NCBI GenBank assembly: GCA_046757585.1 | Contig: JBHHYR010000003.1 | Coordinates: 1-52,687, forward strand | Reading direction: 5' to 3' | DNA from: JBHHYR01 sp046757585 | GTDB lineage: Bacteria > Desulfobacterota > Binatia > HRBIN30 | Length of the DNA stretch: 52,687 nucleotides | Shown here: piece by piece, positions 1 through 9,173 of the stretch | Layout: every line of letters starts with the position of its first letter | Position numbering within the stretch: the stretch's first letter is position 1 | Made by a program: the position numbers and the translations under genes | The notes under the pieces: model-generated | Seen by the model: only the letters and a program-made list of their open reading frames with translations | What the model was told of the DNA's origin: nothing | Database searches by the model: none

Positions 1-1046
1 GGCATCTCATCGAGGGTGCGCGCCAGCTGGGTTTGTTCGGCCTCAGTATTTCCCCGGAGTACGGGGGCCTCGGCCTGTCGGTACTCCAGAAAACGCTGGT
101 ACACGAAATGCTGGGGCGCGGCCCGTGGGGACTGGCGAGCTTCATCAGCGTGCACACGGGCATCGGCTGTGTCGGCATTACGCGGTTCGGCTCGGAGGCG
201 CAGAAGCGTCGCTACCTACCGAAAATGGCAACCGGGGAGTGGCTCGGTTCCTTCGCGCTCACGGAACCGGGCGCAGGTTCCGACGCCGCCGCCTTGCAGA
301 CACGCGCCGAACGGCGCGGCGACTGCTACATCTTGAATGGCCGCAAGACTTTCATCACGAACGCTCCCAAGGCCCATCAGCTGTTCCTGTTCGCGCGCAC
401 GGAGAAGGGTATCACCGCATTCATCGTCGATACCGATTCGCCTGGGCTGAGCATCGGAGCCGTGTTCGATACGCTCGGCCATCAAGGATCACGCATCTCG
501 GAGGTCGTGCTCGAGGAGTGCCGCATTCCGATCGAGGCCCGTGTCGGCGAGGAGGGGCACGGGTTCGAGTACGCCAAGCGCACGTTGGCGGAAGGGCGCA
601 CCACCTTGGCTGCGCGGTGCGTGGGCGCGGGGCAAAAGGCGCTGGAGCTGGCGCTCGCGTACGCGAATGAACGACACACGTTCGGCCAGCCCCTGGCGGA
701 ACACCAGTCGATCGCGTTCCGCCTGGCGCAGATGAGTGCGCGCGTCGAGGCAGCACGGTTGTTGGTGTACCGCAGCGCGTGGCTGCTCGATCGAGGTCAG
801 CCGGCGATACGCGAGTCTTCCACGGCCAAGCTCGTTGCGGCAGAACACGGTTGGCAGACGGTAGATGACGGCCTCCAGATCTTCGGCGGCAACGGCTACG
901 TCCGCGCCGAGTACATGATCGAGCGCATCTGGCGCGACCTACGCGTCGCACGCGTCTACGACGGGTCCAGCGAAGTACAACAGATGGTCATCGCGCGCCG
1001 GTTGCGCAGAGGCGATATCGCAACCGCTCTCGGCACCGAATCTTAA
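1..1046 (+). CDS. Acyl-CoA dehydrogenase, 5'-truncated by the window edge
   Basis: This is the middle and C-terminal part of an acyl-CoA dehydrogenase, an FAD enzyme that makes the alpha-beta double bond in acyl-CoA and passes electrons to ETF. The frame is open from base 3 and reads LIEGARQLGLFGLS before the first possible start (TTG at 33), so the true start lies left of the window. Visible family motifs are FALTEPGAGSD (FAD/substrate loop), the helical C-terminal domain, and FGGNGYV followed by VYDGSSEVQQ near base 955. In the medium-chain enzyme the residue after Tyr in this last motif is the catalytic Glu; here it is Asp, as I recall for ACAD10/11-type members. The substrate cannot be read from the sequence. 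It ends with TAA and converges with the next gene. Confidence 0.93.
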   Translation, partial: HLIEGARQLGLFGLSISPEYGGLGLSVLQKTLVHEMLGRGPWGLASFISVHTGIGCVGITRFGSEAQKRRYLPKMATGEWLGSFALTEPGAGSDAAALQTRAERRGDCYILNGRKTFITNAPKAHQLFLFARTEKGITAFIVDTDSPGLSIGAVFDTLGHQGSRISEVVLEECRIPIEARVGEEGHGFEYAKRTLAEGRTTLAARCVGAGQKALELALAYANERHTFGQPLAEHQSIAFRLAQMSARVEAARLLVYRSAWLLDRGQPAIRESSTAKLVAAEHGWQTVDDGLQIFGGNGYVRAEYMIERIWRDLRVARVYDGSSEVQQMVIARRLRRGDIATALGTES

Positions 1047-1066
1047 GCACGGAGACGGCCCGCAAC

Positions 1067-1864
1067 TCAGCCCGCGGAGCCGAGCTTTCCGTGCCGCCGC
1101 AGCAGCTCAATGATGGGCGCATGGAGCCGCCCGTTGCTGGCGATGATCCCGGGCTGCCGGGTGTCGGGTTGGTTGAAGCGGAGCAGGTCTCCGTAACGGT
1201 TGGTGATCCGCCCCCCCGCCTCGGTGATCAGGCCTGCACCCGCACAGATGTCCCATTCGTTCTTCGGTGTCAGGCTGAAGGTGGCGTCACCGCGTCCTGC
1301 AGCGATCAACGCCAACTTGTATGCCACGCTACCGGTGAGTTCGACTTGCAGACTCGTCTGGAAGGCATCCCACTCCCCGCGTGCCGCCTCGGAGCGGCTG
1401 GCAAGAACGCGAGCCGTGGCGAGATCGCCCGCGTCACTGACATGCACCGGCGTCCGGTTGTAGGTCACCCCCGAGCCGCGCTCCGCCGCGAACAGTTCGT
1501 CACGTATCGGATTGTAGCACACGCCGAGCACGGGAACGCCGTGCTCGACGAGCGCGATGCTGACACAGAATTCCGGGATATGGTGGATGAACTCTTTCGT
1601 CCCGTCCAGCGGGTCGACCACCCATACGCGTGCCTTGCCGAGACGCTCCGGGGAATCTCGCGTCTCCTCCGACAGCCAGCCGTCGTGGGTGAACGCGCCA
1701 CGAATCAGTGCCTGAATACGCCGGTCGGCGTCCGTATCGGCTTCCGTAACCGGGCTGTCGCGTCCTTTTTCGCGGACGCTGTACGAGCCTTCGTACCGCG
1801 CCCGGATGATAGCACCAGCGGCGTGTGCCGCCTCGATTGCTGCTGTGAGCTCGCGCGAAGCCAT
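1067..1864 (-). CDS. cysQ: 3'(2'),5'-bisphosphate nucleotidase, CysQ-like (inositol monophosphatase superfamily)
   Basis: A 265-residue Mg-dependent phosphatase of the inositol monophosphatase superfamily. CysQ members remove the 3'-phosphate of PAP/PAPS in sulfur assimilation. The metal-binding motifs are all present: a WLSEE segment, VVDPLDGTKEFI, and NEWDICAG near the C-terminus. The pattern DPLDGTKEFI fits CysQ better than the DPIDGTxNF form of inositol or histidinol phosphatases; a second, different superfamily member sits at 31870. The ATG at 1864 (MASRELTAAI) is chosen because residues upstream in the frame do not resemble the family. It is convergent with the acyl-CoA dehydrogenase and divergent from the dehalogenase. 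No sulfate-assimilation gene is nearby, so the substrate is inferred. Confidence 0.85.
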   Translation of the reverse strand: MASRELTAAIEAAHAAGAIIRARYEGSYSVREKGRDSPVTEADTDADRRIQALIRGAFTHDGWLSEETRDSPERLGKARVWVVDPLDGTKEFIHHIPEFCVSIALVEHGVPVLGVCYNPIRDELFAAERGSGVTYNRTPVHVSDAGDLATARVLASRSEAARGEWDAFQTSLQVELTGSVAYKLALIAAGRGDATFSLTPKNEWDICAGAGLITEAGGRITNRYGDLLRFNQPDTRQPGIIASNGRLHAPIIELLRRHGKLGSAG

Positions 1865-2106
1865 GGGTGACCCAGCGGTGATGCCAGGTCCGTGGAGGGG
1901 ATGCCTATCAGCCTCCCTGGCGTGAATCAATCTCGCCCGCGCACCGCAACGCCCACGTTGCAAGGGCTGGATTCCCTTGACTCCCCGCTGGGCATCATGC
2001 AGGGTCAGTCGGGCCGGCGTCGCAGCTCCGCCACGTCACAGATGGCGCACACATGCCCGCAGGGGAAACGCGCCGGGACTGACGCCCGCTACGGAAGGGA
2101 GGCAGC

Positions 2107-2988
2107 ATGATCTCCGCGCAAGAGCGATATCCCAAGAAGCGCGCCCAAGTGCTGGGGACGCAGATGGCTTACGTCGAGGCGGGTGCCGGGCAGCCGATTG
2201 TCTTCCTCCACGGGAATCCGACATCGTCGTACCTGTGGCGGAATGTCATTCCACACATGGAGACCCTTGGGCGTTGCATTGCCCCCGATCTCATCGGCAT
2301 GGGTGATTCGGCCAAGCTCGACCATAGTGGCCCCGGCAGTTACCGCTTCGTCGAACATCGCCGATATCTCGATGCGCTGTTGGCCCACCTCGGCGTCACG
2401 CGTGACGTCACGTTCGTCATCCACGACTGGGGCTCCGCGCTCGGCTTCGATTGGGCCAACCGGCACCGCGAGGCGGTCAAGGGGATTGCGTATATGGAGG
2501 CCATTGTGACACCTATGACTTGGGACCAGTGGCCGAAGGCCGTCGCGCCTATCTTCCAGGCCCTGCGCTCGCCAGCGGGCGAGCAGATGATCCTGGAGCA
2601 GAACATGTTCGTCGAGCAGATCCTGCCGGGAGCCGTCCTACGCCAGCTCACCGAGGAAGAGATGCAGGCCTATCGGCGACCGTTTGCCCAGCCGGGCGAG
2701 GGCCGGCGACCCATGCTGACGTGGCCGCGGGAGATCCCCATAGACGGCGAGCCGGCGGACGTGGCGGCAATCGTCACCGCCTATGGGGCGTGGCTCAAGA
2801 CTTGCGACGTCCCGAAGCTCTGCATTGAGGCGGAGCCCGGCGCGATCCTGCGCGGCCCTGCGCGTGAGTTCTGCCGCACCTGGGCCCACCAGTCCGAAGC
2901 GAAAGTCAAAGGCGTTCACTTCGTGCAGGAAGATTCGCCCGACGAGGTTGGCGCAGCCGTCGCGCACTGGCTCAAGTCTCTGGGCTGA
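2107..2988 (+). CDS. dhaA: Haloalkane dehalogenase (alpha/beta hydrolase, HLD-II type)
   Basis: A 293-residue alpha/beta hydrolase that should cleave carbon-halogen bonds by nucleophilic substitution, giving alcohol and halide. All five residues used to recognise this family can be placed: nucleophile Asp107 in VIHDWGSALG, halide-binding Trp108 directly after it, second halide-binding Asn37 in FLHGNPTSSYLWRN, acid Glu131 in YMEAI after strand 6, and base His271 in GVHFVQEDSPDE. The acid after strand 6 is the DhaA/LinB (subfamily II) arrangement. Length is typical and there is no signal peptide, so it is cytoplasmic. It stands alone on its strand with about 240 bases of leader. Substrate range cannot be predicted. 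Confidence 0.93.
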   Translation: MISAQERYPKKRAQVLGTQMAYVEAGAGQPIVFLHGNPTSSYLWRNVIPHMETLGRCIAPDLIGMGDSAKLDHSGPGSYRFVEHRRYLDALLAHLGVTRDVTFVIHDWGSALGFDWANRHREAVKGIAYMEAIVTPMTWDQWPKAVAPIFQALRSPAGEQMILEQNMFVEQILPGAVLRQLTEEEMQAYRRPFAQPGEGRRPMLTWPREIPIDGEPADVAAIVTAYGAWLKTCDVPKLCIEAEPGAILRGPAREFCRTWAHQSEAKVKGVHFVQEDSPDEVGAAVAHWLKSLG

Positions 2989-3189
2989 CACGCGCTGACC
3001 CAATGACGAGGTGAAGACTCGCGAGGTCGGCCCCAACCGGTCATTGCACCCCCCTCTTCTGCCGTGCGGTGTGCGCAAGGCAGACGGAACAGCGGGGAGA
3101 GTTCTGCCTGCACACCGCCGTACCGAACGGCGCCGATCCAGCCCCTCGACGCGCTGTTCACAACAGCTGCACGTGTTCTTGTGGACCAG

Positions 3190-4101
3190 GTGGTCCATGG
3201 CACGGGGAGGAGAGCAACGGGACCATCGATCGTTCTGACGGCATTGTTGCTGTTCTCCAACGTCAACATGTTGGAGGGGCATGGCGTGCAGCAACCGACG
3301 AAGCGTCTCCTCCGGCACAAACCGCCGGCTCAGCAGGCACGCACGCAACGCCTGATCACGTACCGGCTAGAGGCACGGGTGGCGAACCGTGGAAACCTAT
3401 GGCGTCGGTTCACCGAACGGCAACTGCGGTTGCTCGAGCTCCTCAACCGCTGCGACCTCAACCATCTGACACGGCAGGCCCGCCTGGTCGTTCCAGACCG
3501 CTGGAACCTCGACCCGCTCGCCTACAGCCCGCTCCCCCGGCGTTACGCCTGGGCCGAGCCGTACCCGAAAGTCCTCGTTGTCCATCAGCCGTCACAGGCT
3601 TTCGGCGGCTACGAACGCGGGAACCTCATCCGCTGGGGACCGGTGAGTTCGGGGCGGGCGCAGTATCCGACGCCCACGGGTCTCTTCCACCTGAATTGGA
3701 AGTCCCGCGGGCGCCAGAGCACGCTGAACCCCCACTGGTTCCTCAAATGGTACTTCAACTTCTCCAACGTGCGTGGCATCTCGTTCCACGCCTACGGCCT
3801 GCCAGGCTTCCCCGCAAGTCACGCCTGCGTGCGACTGCTGGACCGGGATGCACGGTGGCTATTCACCTGGGGCGAGCAGTGGCAGCTAGGACCGCGGGGT
3901 ATTTCCATTCTGCGGCCTGGTACCCCTGTGCGCATAGTGGGGCGCTATCAGTTCAACGCGCCGCCCCCTTGGCGCTCGCTGCCGTGGTTGCAGCGGGGTG
4001 CTGACCTCCCCGAGGGTGCGCCTCTCCTTGAGACCAGTTCCATTACGGCTCTGCGGCCTCCTCCGCTCCGGGGCAGCGGGCGACCACCTCTCCCCCAGTG
4101 A
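3190..4101 (+). CDS. L,D-transpeptidase family protein (YkuD domain)
   Basis: Probable peptidoglycan cross-linking or protein-anchoring enzyme of the YkuD fold. The active-site block FHAYGLPGFPASHACVRLLD contains the conserved first His, then Ser-His-x-Cys-Val-Arg; the usual Gly before the catalytic Cys is Ala. The preceding stretch (YPTPTGLFHLNWK) matches the family's substrate-loop segment, and an N-terminal FTERQLRLLELLN region may be a degenerate LysM-like binding module. The start is uncertain. GTG at 3190 gives a short basic N-terminus and a hydrophobic segment (IVLTALLLFSNV) suited to export; GTG at 3064 would add about 42 residues of unlikely composition. The 3' end overlaps the converging Rieske gene by 59 bases. 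Confidence 0.8.
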   Translation: MVHGTGRRATGPSIVLTALLLFSNVNMLEGHGVQQPTKRLLRHKPPAQQARTQRLITYRLEARVANRGNLWRRFTERQLRLLELLNRCDLNHLTRQARLVVPDRWNLDPLAYSPLPRRYAWAEPYPKVLVVHQPSQAFGGYERGNLIRWGPVSSGRAQYPTPTGLFHLNWKSRGRQSTLNPHWFLKWYFNFSNVRGISFHAYGLPGFPASHACVRLLDRDARWLFTWGEQWQLGPRGISILRPGTPVRIVGRYQFNAPPPWRSLPWLQRGADLPEGAPLLETSSITALRPPPLRGSGRPPLPQ

Positions 4102-4429
4102 CGGTCAGGGGCACCACGGTCAGGAACTGGCCGGCAGGCGGGCCCGTCACACACTCACCGGTATCCGCGCGGTAGCAGGCGCCGTGAGTGGCGCACTGGA
4201 TGTACTCCTTGTCGTCGGTGAAAAACTGATTCTCGATCCAATCCAGGGTCATCGGGACGTGGCAGCAGCGATTGACGTACGCGTAAAGCGTGCCGCCGTG
4301 ATTCACCACGAAGCACTCTTCCTCACGGTTGCCACACTGCAGGAAGAATTTCTTGGACTGCCCCGGCTGCAGCTCACCGGCGCGGGCGACCACGACCGAC
4401 CCGTTCTTTTTACCGGTCATGGCCGCCAC
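4043..4429 (-). CDS. Small Rieske-type [2Fe-2S] protein
   Basis: A 128-residue soluble Rieske ferredoxin-like protein. The cluster ligands are visible as Cys55-x-His57 (NRCCHVPM) and Cys79-x2-His82 (QCATHGACYRADTGEC), with 21 residues between the pairs. The protein is essentially one Rieske domain without a signal peptide or membrane anchor, so it should be a cytoplasmic electron carrier or the electron-transfer component of an oxygenase. It follows the molybdopterin enzyme by 87 bases on the same strand, so it could be its electron partner, although that enzyme carries a Tat signal and this protein does not. No oxygenase alpha subunit is nearby. The 3' end overlaps the oncoming transpeptidase gene. 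Confidence 0.88.
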   Translation of the reverse strand: MAAMTGKKNGSVVVARAGELQPGQSKKFFLQCGNREEECFVVNHGGTLYAYVNRCCHVPMTLDWIENQFFTDDKEYIQCATHGACYRADTGECVTGPPAGQFLTVVPLTVTGGEVVARCPGAEEAAEP

Positions 4430-4516
4430 GTTACCACACGCCAGGTGCGGATTGAACTTCGCCGCAGGGGTGACGGCCGGGCAAGCAGCGACGTGGCCCG
4501 CGAGCAGGCTGCCTCG

Positions 4517-7366
4517 TTACGCCTGGCCCGACCGTTCCTCCGCCACCTTGGTGACTTGAACTCGTGTGCCCCGCGGGCAATAGCAGGGGGCAGCAAGGCC
4601 GGTTCGATAGTGCAGCTGGCCGTAGTCGCCGACCAGGTGGAGTGATTTGAGCGGAGAGGGGATCGAATTCTGACTGCTCTGCCAATCCGCGAACTGATAC
4701 GGTTCCCAGGCGTGATAGATGATTACCTGCCCTGGTTGCACGGCGGGCGATAGCTTGACGGATACCCGGAAATTGCCGCTGTCATTTTGAACCAGCGCCG
4801 TGTTGTGGTCGGCGATCTCCCGCACCGCGGCATCGGTTGGGTTCATGTACATAACCGGCGTGCCCCGCTGGAGCCGGAGCATGTGTCGTTCATCCCGCCA
4901 GATGGCATGGATGGACCAGCGGGTGTGGCCGCCGGTCAGGCTGAGCGGATAACGTCCGCCCACCGCAGGCAAGGCTTTGTAGCACGGGAGTTCCTCGCCA
5001 GCGCTCAGAAACCAGGGGTGGTCGAGGTAAAACTGCTGGCGCCCGGTGAGCGTCGGCCAGGGCTCCTTGTGCTCGACGAACCACTGCGACGGGCTCACCG
5101 TCTGTCCTGGAACGAAATCGCTGCATACGCCGTTCACAGGATTGTACATCCCGAGTGCCCGTATCGGGACCGCGCCCTTCTTTGCCACTTCGGCCCAGTG
5201 AAGGCCTTTGGTGGGTTCGGAATCGGTCACGATGCGCTCGAGTGCCTTCTCTTCATCCTCCACCGGAAACGCTCCCTGGCTGCTCCAGGACTGGTAGAGA
5301 GTCGTGAGGTCATGTTCCATGTCCAGCGCGTCGCGGTACGGTTCCACCGCTCGCGTGACCGCGCGCTCCTGCAGGCGGCGCGCGAGCAGGCCGAAGATTT
5401 CCCACTCACTCTTTGCTTCTGCGAGAGGCTCGACGGCCTTGTCGCCCGCAACGACGTACGGAAGATAGCTCTGAGCATACTTGATGCCGCGCTTTTCGTA
5501 ATAGCCGGCAGCCGGTAGGACGATGTCGGATTTCAGAGCGGTCGTGCTGAGGCGGAAGTCCGCCGAGACGACTAGCCTGAGCTTCGGCCACAGATGTTTC
5601 TCCACGATGTGTGGCGCTGGCCAGCGCCGCAGCGGATTGCCGCCGGTGCACACGAGGACCTGGGGATCCTGGCCGGGCCTCGGAAAGACGGGCATCCATC
5701 GTTGGCCGAGGGCCTCCTTGACACGGGATTCCCAGGCGGGGTCGGCCTGGCTGAGCCCGCCGTGGATCGCGAGCCAGAGCAGGGTCGGCGTGAAGAGATA
5801 TCTCTGCCGCATCATTTTCGTCAGGTAGGTTTCGATGGTTCGGGTCGGCGGCCTGAACCAGCGCAACAGCGGAGCGATGTAGAAGGGGGGTTCATAAGCG
5901 CCAGCCAGTGTTTCGAACCCACTCATGCTCCACCACGCCGCTACCCGCAGACCGCCACCGCGTCTTCCCTGATTTCCGGTCAGCGCGAGCAGCAGGATGA
6001 GGGCCCGGTGCAGCAAGTCGCTGTGGTAGTGTTTGCAGGCACCGTAGGAAGCGACAATCATCGCTCTTTTCGCGGCGGCTAGTTGGCGTGCCAGCCGCGT
6101 GATCAGCTCCGCACGCACACCGCTGACCGATTCGGCCCATTGCGGCGTACAGGTGGCAAGGTGTTCCCGTGCGATTTCGCATACCGGCCGCACCACAACC
6201 CTTCGCCCCTCGCGTAAAGTCACCTCGAACTTTCCCTCGAGAGGGGGGGCCGCGTCACCAAGTGTCAGGCGCCGAAACGACCAGTCGCCTTGTGTGCCGG
6301 GTGCCCGCCTCGGCCGACCCCGCTTGGCATCCCAGAAGTAAAAGACGTCGGCGCGCCCGCCATGCCGTAGATCCTGCTCGCGCAGGAGGCGGCCCGTATC
6401 GACGCGTACCAAGAACGGCAGGTCAGTCTGTTCCTTGACGTAGTCGGCGTCGAAGAGCTTCTCATCCAGGATGACTTGTGCCATGGCCAGGGCGAGCGCG
6501 GTATCCGTGCCGACCTTGGGGTTCAGCCAAAGGTCGGCGTGCATGGCGGTTGCATTGTAATCCGGGGTCAGCACAACCAGCCGGGTCCCGTGGTAGCGCG
6601 CCTCGGTCAGGAAGTGGGCATCAGGAATACGCGTGTAGGTCGGATTCATGCACCAGACGAGGAGGATGTCGGCATGCATCCAGTCGTCTGCGGTGCCGTC
6701 CACGAATCCCATGCCCCACGTTTGCACCGCTCCCATCGGCACGTCTCCGACGCCGGCGCCGTTGGAGTCCAGCGTCGTTGCTCCGAGGAGATGGAAGAAG
6801 CGCATTTCCGCCGCCGTATCCGGCCCAAAGCCCACGTTGGTGGTGCCTCCTTCGTAGATGACGCATTCGGACCCGTTGATCAGGCAGGTGTCAATGATCA
6901 CATCGGCGATCTCGGTGAATGCCTGGTCCCAGGAAATCCGCTGCCAGCGCCCACTTCCGCGTGCGCCAAGGCGTCTCAGCGGATACTTGAGCCGCGCCGG
7001 ACTGTACATGAGCGCACTGTAACAGGCGCCCTTCTGGCACCCGCGCGGGTTGAAGTCGGGCAGGGACGGATTCGTTTGCTGGTAGATTGCTGCCTGCTCC
7101 TCACGCCAAACCATCCCGTCCTTGACGTAAACGTCCCACGCACAAGCGGACAAGCAGTTCGCGCGCAGGTGCGTACCCCTGACCACAGCGTCCCATCGCC
7201 ACTGCTGCCGGTAGAGATCCTCCCAGCTGCGGTACGTGTCCCGCCCCGCGGATCCTCGCCGGGGGTCTGCCCGAGCAGGCCGCAGCGAGAGCCGCCGCAA
7301 CGACAATGGCAAGGCCGTGGTTCCTGCCACCTTGAGGAAGGCACGGCGCGTGAACGCAAGCGTCAT
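4517..7366 (-). CDS. Tat-exported molybdopterin oxidoreductase, DMSO-reductase family, NarG/EbdA-like type II
   Basis: Large catalytic subunit of a periplasmic bis-MGD molybdenum enzyme, about 949 residues. A Tat signal (TRRAFLKVAG) opens it. A [4Fe-4S] site follows: THLRANCLSAC and later NPRGCQKGACYS. The segment GVGDVPMGAVQTWG supplies the Asp that ligates Mo in the type II subfamily (nitrate reductase NarG, ethylbenzene dehydrogenase EbdA, perchlorate reductase). The motif order and RLKYPLRRLG after the cluster resemble NarG/EbdA. The spacing His-x4-Cys-x3-Cys differs from the His-x3-Cys-x3-Cys I recall for NarG. ATG at 7366 is chosen because it gives a normal Tat signal; GTG at 7414 has its GGGAG directly abutting. 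No iron-sulfur beta subunit, heme gamma subunit or chaperone gene is present. A hydrocarbon hydroxylase role is possible but inferred. Confidence 0.9.
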   Translation of the reverse strand: MTLAFTRRAFLKVAGTTALPLSLRRLSLRPARADPRRGSAGRDTYRSWEDLYRQQWRWDAVVRGTHLRANCLSACAWDVYVKDGMVWREEQAAIYQQTNPSLPDFNPRGCQKGACYSALMYSPARLKYPLRRLGARGSGRWQRISWDQAFTEIADVIIDTCLINGSECVIYEGGTTNVGFGPDTAAEMRFFHLLGATTLDSNGAGVGDVPMGAVQTWGMGFVDGTADDWMHADILLVWCMNPTYTRIPDAHFLTEARYHGTRLVVLTPDYNATAMHADLWLNPKVGTDTALALAMAQVILDEKLFDADYVKEQTDLPFLVRVDTGRLLREQDLRHGGRADVFYFWDAKRGRPRRAPGTQGDWSFRRLTLGDAAPPLEGKFEVTLREGRRVVVRPVCEIAREHLATCTPQWAESVSGVRAELITRLARQLAAAKRAMIVASYGACKHYHSDLLHRALILLLALTGNQGRRGGGLRVAAWWSMSGFETLAGAYEPPFYIAPLLRWFRPPTRTIETYLTKMMRQRYLFTPTLLWLAIHGGLSQADPAWESRVKEALGQRWMPVFPRPGQDPQVLVCTGGNPLRRWPAPHIVEKHLWPKLRLVVSADFRLSTTALKSDIVLPAAGYYEKRGIKYAQSYLPYVVAGDKAVEPLAEAKSEWEIFGLLARRLQERAVTRAVEPYRDALDMEHDLTTLYQSWSSQGAFPVEDEEKALERIVTDSEPTKGLHWAEVAKKGAVPIRALGMYNPVNGVCSDFVPGQTVSPSQWFVEHKEPWPTLTGRQQFYLDHPWFLSAGEELPCYKALPAVGGRYPLSLTGGHTRWSIHAIWRDERHMLRLQRGTPVMYMNPTDAAVREIADHNTALVQNDSGNFRVSVKLSPAVQPGQVIIYHAWEPYQFADWQSSQNSIPSPLKSLHLVGDYGQLHYRTGLAAPCYCPRGTRVQVTKVAEERSGQA

Positions 7367-7527
7367 CCTGGAAGCCGACTCGTGCAGCACCCACCACGAG
7401 CCCGTCTGTCTCACCTCCCGCAGTCGATCTCTGACGAATCGAAGAGCTGCAGCCGAGGGCCGAAATCACATTTCAAGTTGACGGATGTCAGCACCCACGG
7501 CCTCCGGGCAGGTGGCCGCGGCGCGGC

Positions 7528-9117
7528 CTACCTGTTCAGCGCCCGCAGTGCGCGCTTGTCCACTTTGAACATCGGGGTCAGTGGCAGCTCCGGGAGCACC
7601 GTGAGGCTGTCGGGTCGCTTGAAGCTGGCCAGCTCGGCACCGACGAAAGCGCGGAGCTCAGCAAGCGTCGGCGGCGTCGCCGGATCCCGCGGCACGACGA
7701 ACGCCCACCCTCGTTCGCCGAAGACCTCGTCGGGAACTCCAACGACGGCGGCGCGTGCCACCTTCGGATGCTGGCCGAGGAGATCCTCGATTTCCGCCGG
7801 GTAGACGTTGTAGCCGCCGCGGATGAACATTTCACTCTGACGGCCGCGTAGGTGGAGGTACCCGGCGGCGTCGAGGTAGCCCATGTCGCCCGTGTGGACC
7901 CACCCGTCGCCGTCAATGGCAGCGGCTGTTGCCTCGGGGTTCCGCCAGTAACCGCGCATGGTGGCCGGGGAGCGTATCGTTACCTCGCCCACCTCGTGAG
8001 ACGGCAGCGGCTGGTTACGGTTATTCACGATGCGCAGCTCGACGCCCGGCGTAGGTTTGCCCACCGTCGTTGTCAGGACCTCCGGCGGATCGTCCGGGAG
8101 CGAGGCAGTGGCGATGCCCACTTCCGTCGAGGAGTAGCGTACACTGATCCGCACATGGAGGGTATCCTGGATGCGGCGGATGAGCTCGGGGGACGACGGG
8201 GCCCCGCCAAGCAGCACGGACCGCAGCGACGACAGGTCGCGCCGCGGCCGATCGGGGTGGTCGAGCAGCATCACGATCTGCGTCGGAATGCCGCCCAAGT
8301 GTGTCAGGCGCTCGCGTTCGATGACCTCGAGCACCGCAGCTGGATTGAACGCGTCATGAATCAACGACGCCCCGAGGTGTCCGATCTGAATACCGATACG
8401 TGCCATCGTACCAATGTGAGCAAAGGAAAGTCCCGCAGCCAGATGCTTCTGAAAGGGCATCACGCCAGCCGCGGAGCGCCGCGTGTCAATCTCAGCCAAA
8501 GCGAGCACGTTGCGATGCGTGTACCATGCCCCTTTCGGGGCGCCGGTCGTGCCACTCGTGAAAACGATCGCCACCGGATCATCGGGCTTTACCGGCACGA
8601 ACGCTGGCCGGTCTCCAACGCCGGCGATGTCAGTTACGACTTGCACCGTGGTCATTGCCTGCACGCTGCTCGCGGGTACCCAGAGAACGTCCCGCAGCGC
8701 GGGAAGCTCGCCACGTAGCGGATCGACGGCACCACGGAAGTCGGCTCCGTGCCAGGTATCGACTGCGAGCAGGATGGCCGCGCCCGAGCACCGCAGGATG
8801 TGTGCAATCTCCGTACGGCGGTAACGGGCGTTGATGCCTGTGGTCACTGCACCGAGACGCGCCGCAGCGAGGTAGGTGACGAGATACAGCGGCGTCGACG
8901 GTAGCAGCAGCGCCACCACATCACCCCGCCGGACGCCGTGCGCCCAAAGCGCCGCGGCCATCCCGTCTGCGAGCGTGTCCCAGTCACGGTACGTGAGGCG
9001 CTCCGCGCGGTAGCGGAAGGCTTCCGCGCCAGGCGCCTGGCGTGCCGCGGCCCGCAGCAGATCCGGGAGGGTCGGGGCGACCAGCATGCGCTCACGCGAA
9101 GCACGAGCACGGGTCAA
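7528..9117 (-). CDS. AMP-dependent acyl-CoA ligase (class I adenylate-forming enzyme)
   Basis: A 529-residue acyl-CoA synthetase that activates a carboxylic acid to the acyl-adenylate and then the CoA thioester. Core motifs in order: IVFTSGTTGAPKG (P-loop, A3), VRYSSTEVG (A5), WVHTGDMGYLD (A7), GRQSEMFIRGGYNVYPAEIE (A8), and near the end TPMFKVDKRAL carrying the catalytic A10 Lys. The start is TTG with GGCAGGTG upstream; an alternative is ATG at 9087. It lies between the fused flavoprotein (56 bases upstream) and the molybdenum enzyme (161 bases downstream), all on one strand, which suggests that an organic acid is activated in the same pathway. The substrate is unknown. Confidence 0.92.
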   Translation of the reverse strand: MTRARASRERMLVAPTLPDLLRAAARQAPGAEAFRYRAERLTYRDWDTLADGMAAALWAHGVRRGDVVALLLPSTPLYLVTYLAAARLGAVTTGINARYRRTEIAHILRCSGAAILLAVDTWHGADFRGAVDPLRGELPALRDVLWVPASSVQAMTTVQVVTDIAGVGDRPAFVPVKPDDPVAIVFTSGTTGAPKGAWYTHRNVLALAEIDTRRSAAGVMPFQKHLAAGLSFAHIGTMARIGIQIGHLGASLIHDAFNPAAVLEVIERERLTHLGGIPTQIVMLLDHPDRPRRDLSSLRSVLLGGAPSSPELIRRIQDTLHVRISVRYSSTEVGIATASLPDDPPEVLTTTVGKPTPGVELRIVNNRNQPLPSHEVGEVTIRSPATMRGYWRNPEATAAAIDGDGWVHTGDMGYLDAAGYLHLRGRQSEMFIRGGYNVYPAEIEDLLGQHPKVARAAVVGVPDEVFGERGWAFVVPRDPATPPTLAELRAFVGAELASFKRPDSLTVLPELPLTPMFKVDKRALRALNR

Positions 9118-9173
9118 GGTTCACCTGCCAGCCCGCAGACCGTCATCGCCCTTCCACGGCCCCCTGGACGGCC

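Noticed and set aside
3064..3189. Longer N-terminus for the L,D-transpeptidase
   Set aside because: Composition is unlike an exported protein N-terminus and it would bury the hydrophobic segment about 55 residues in; it cannot be fully excluded.
6476..7804. Plus-strand open frame of about 442 codons
   Set aside because: Antisense to the molybdenum enzyme, whose minus-strand frame contains the Tat signal and cluster motifs.
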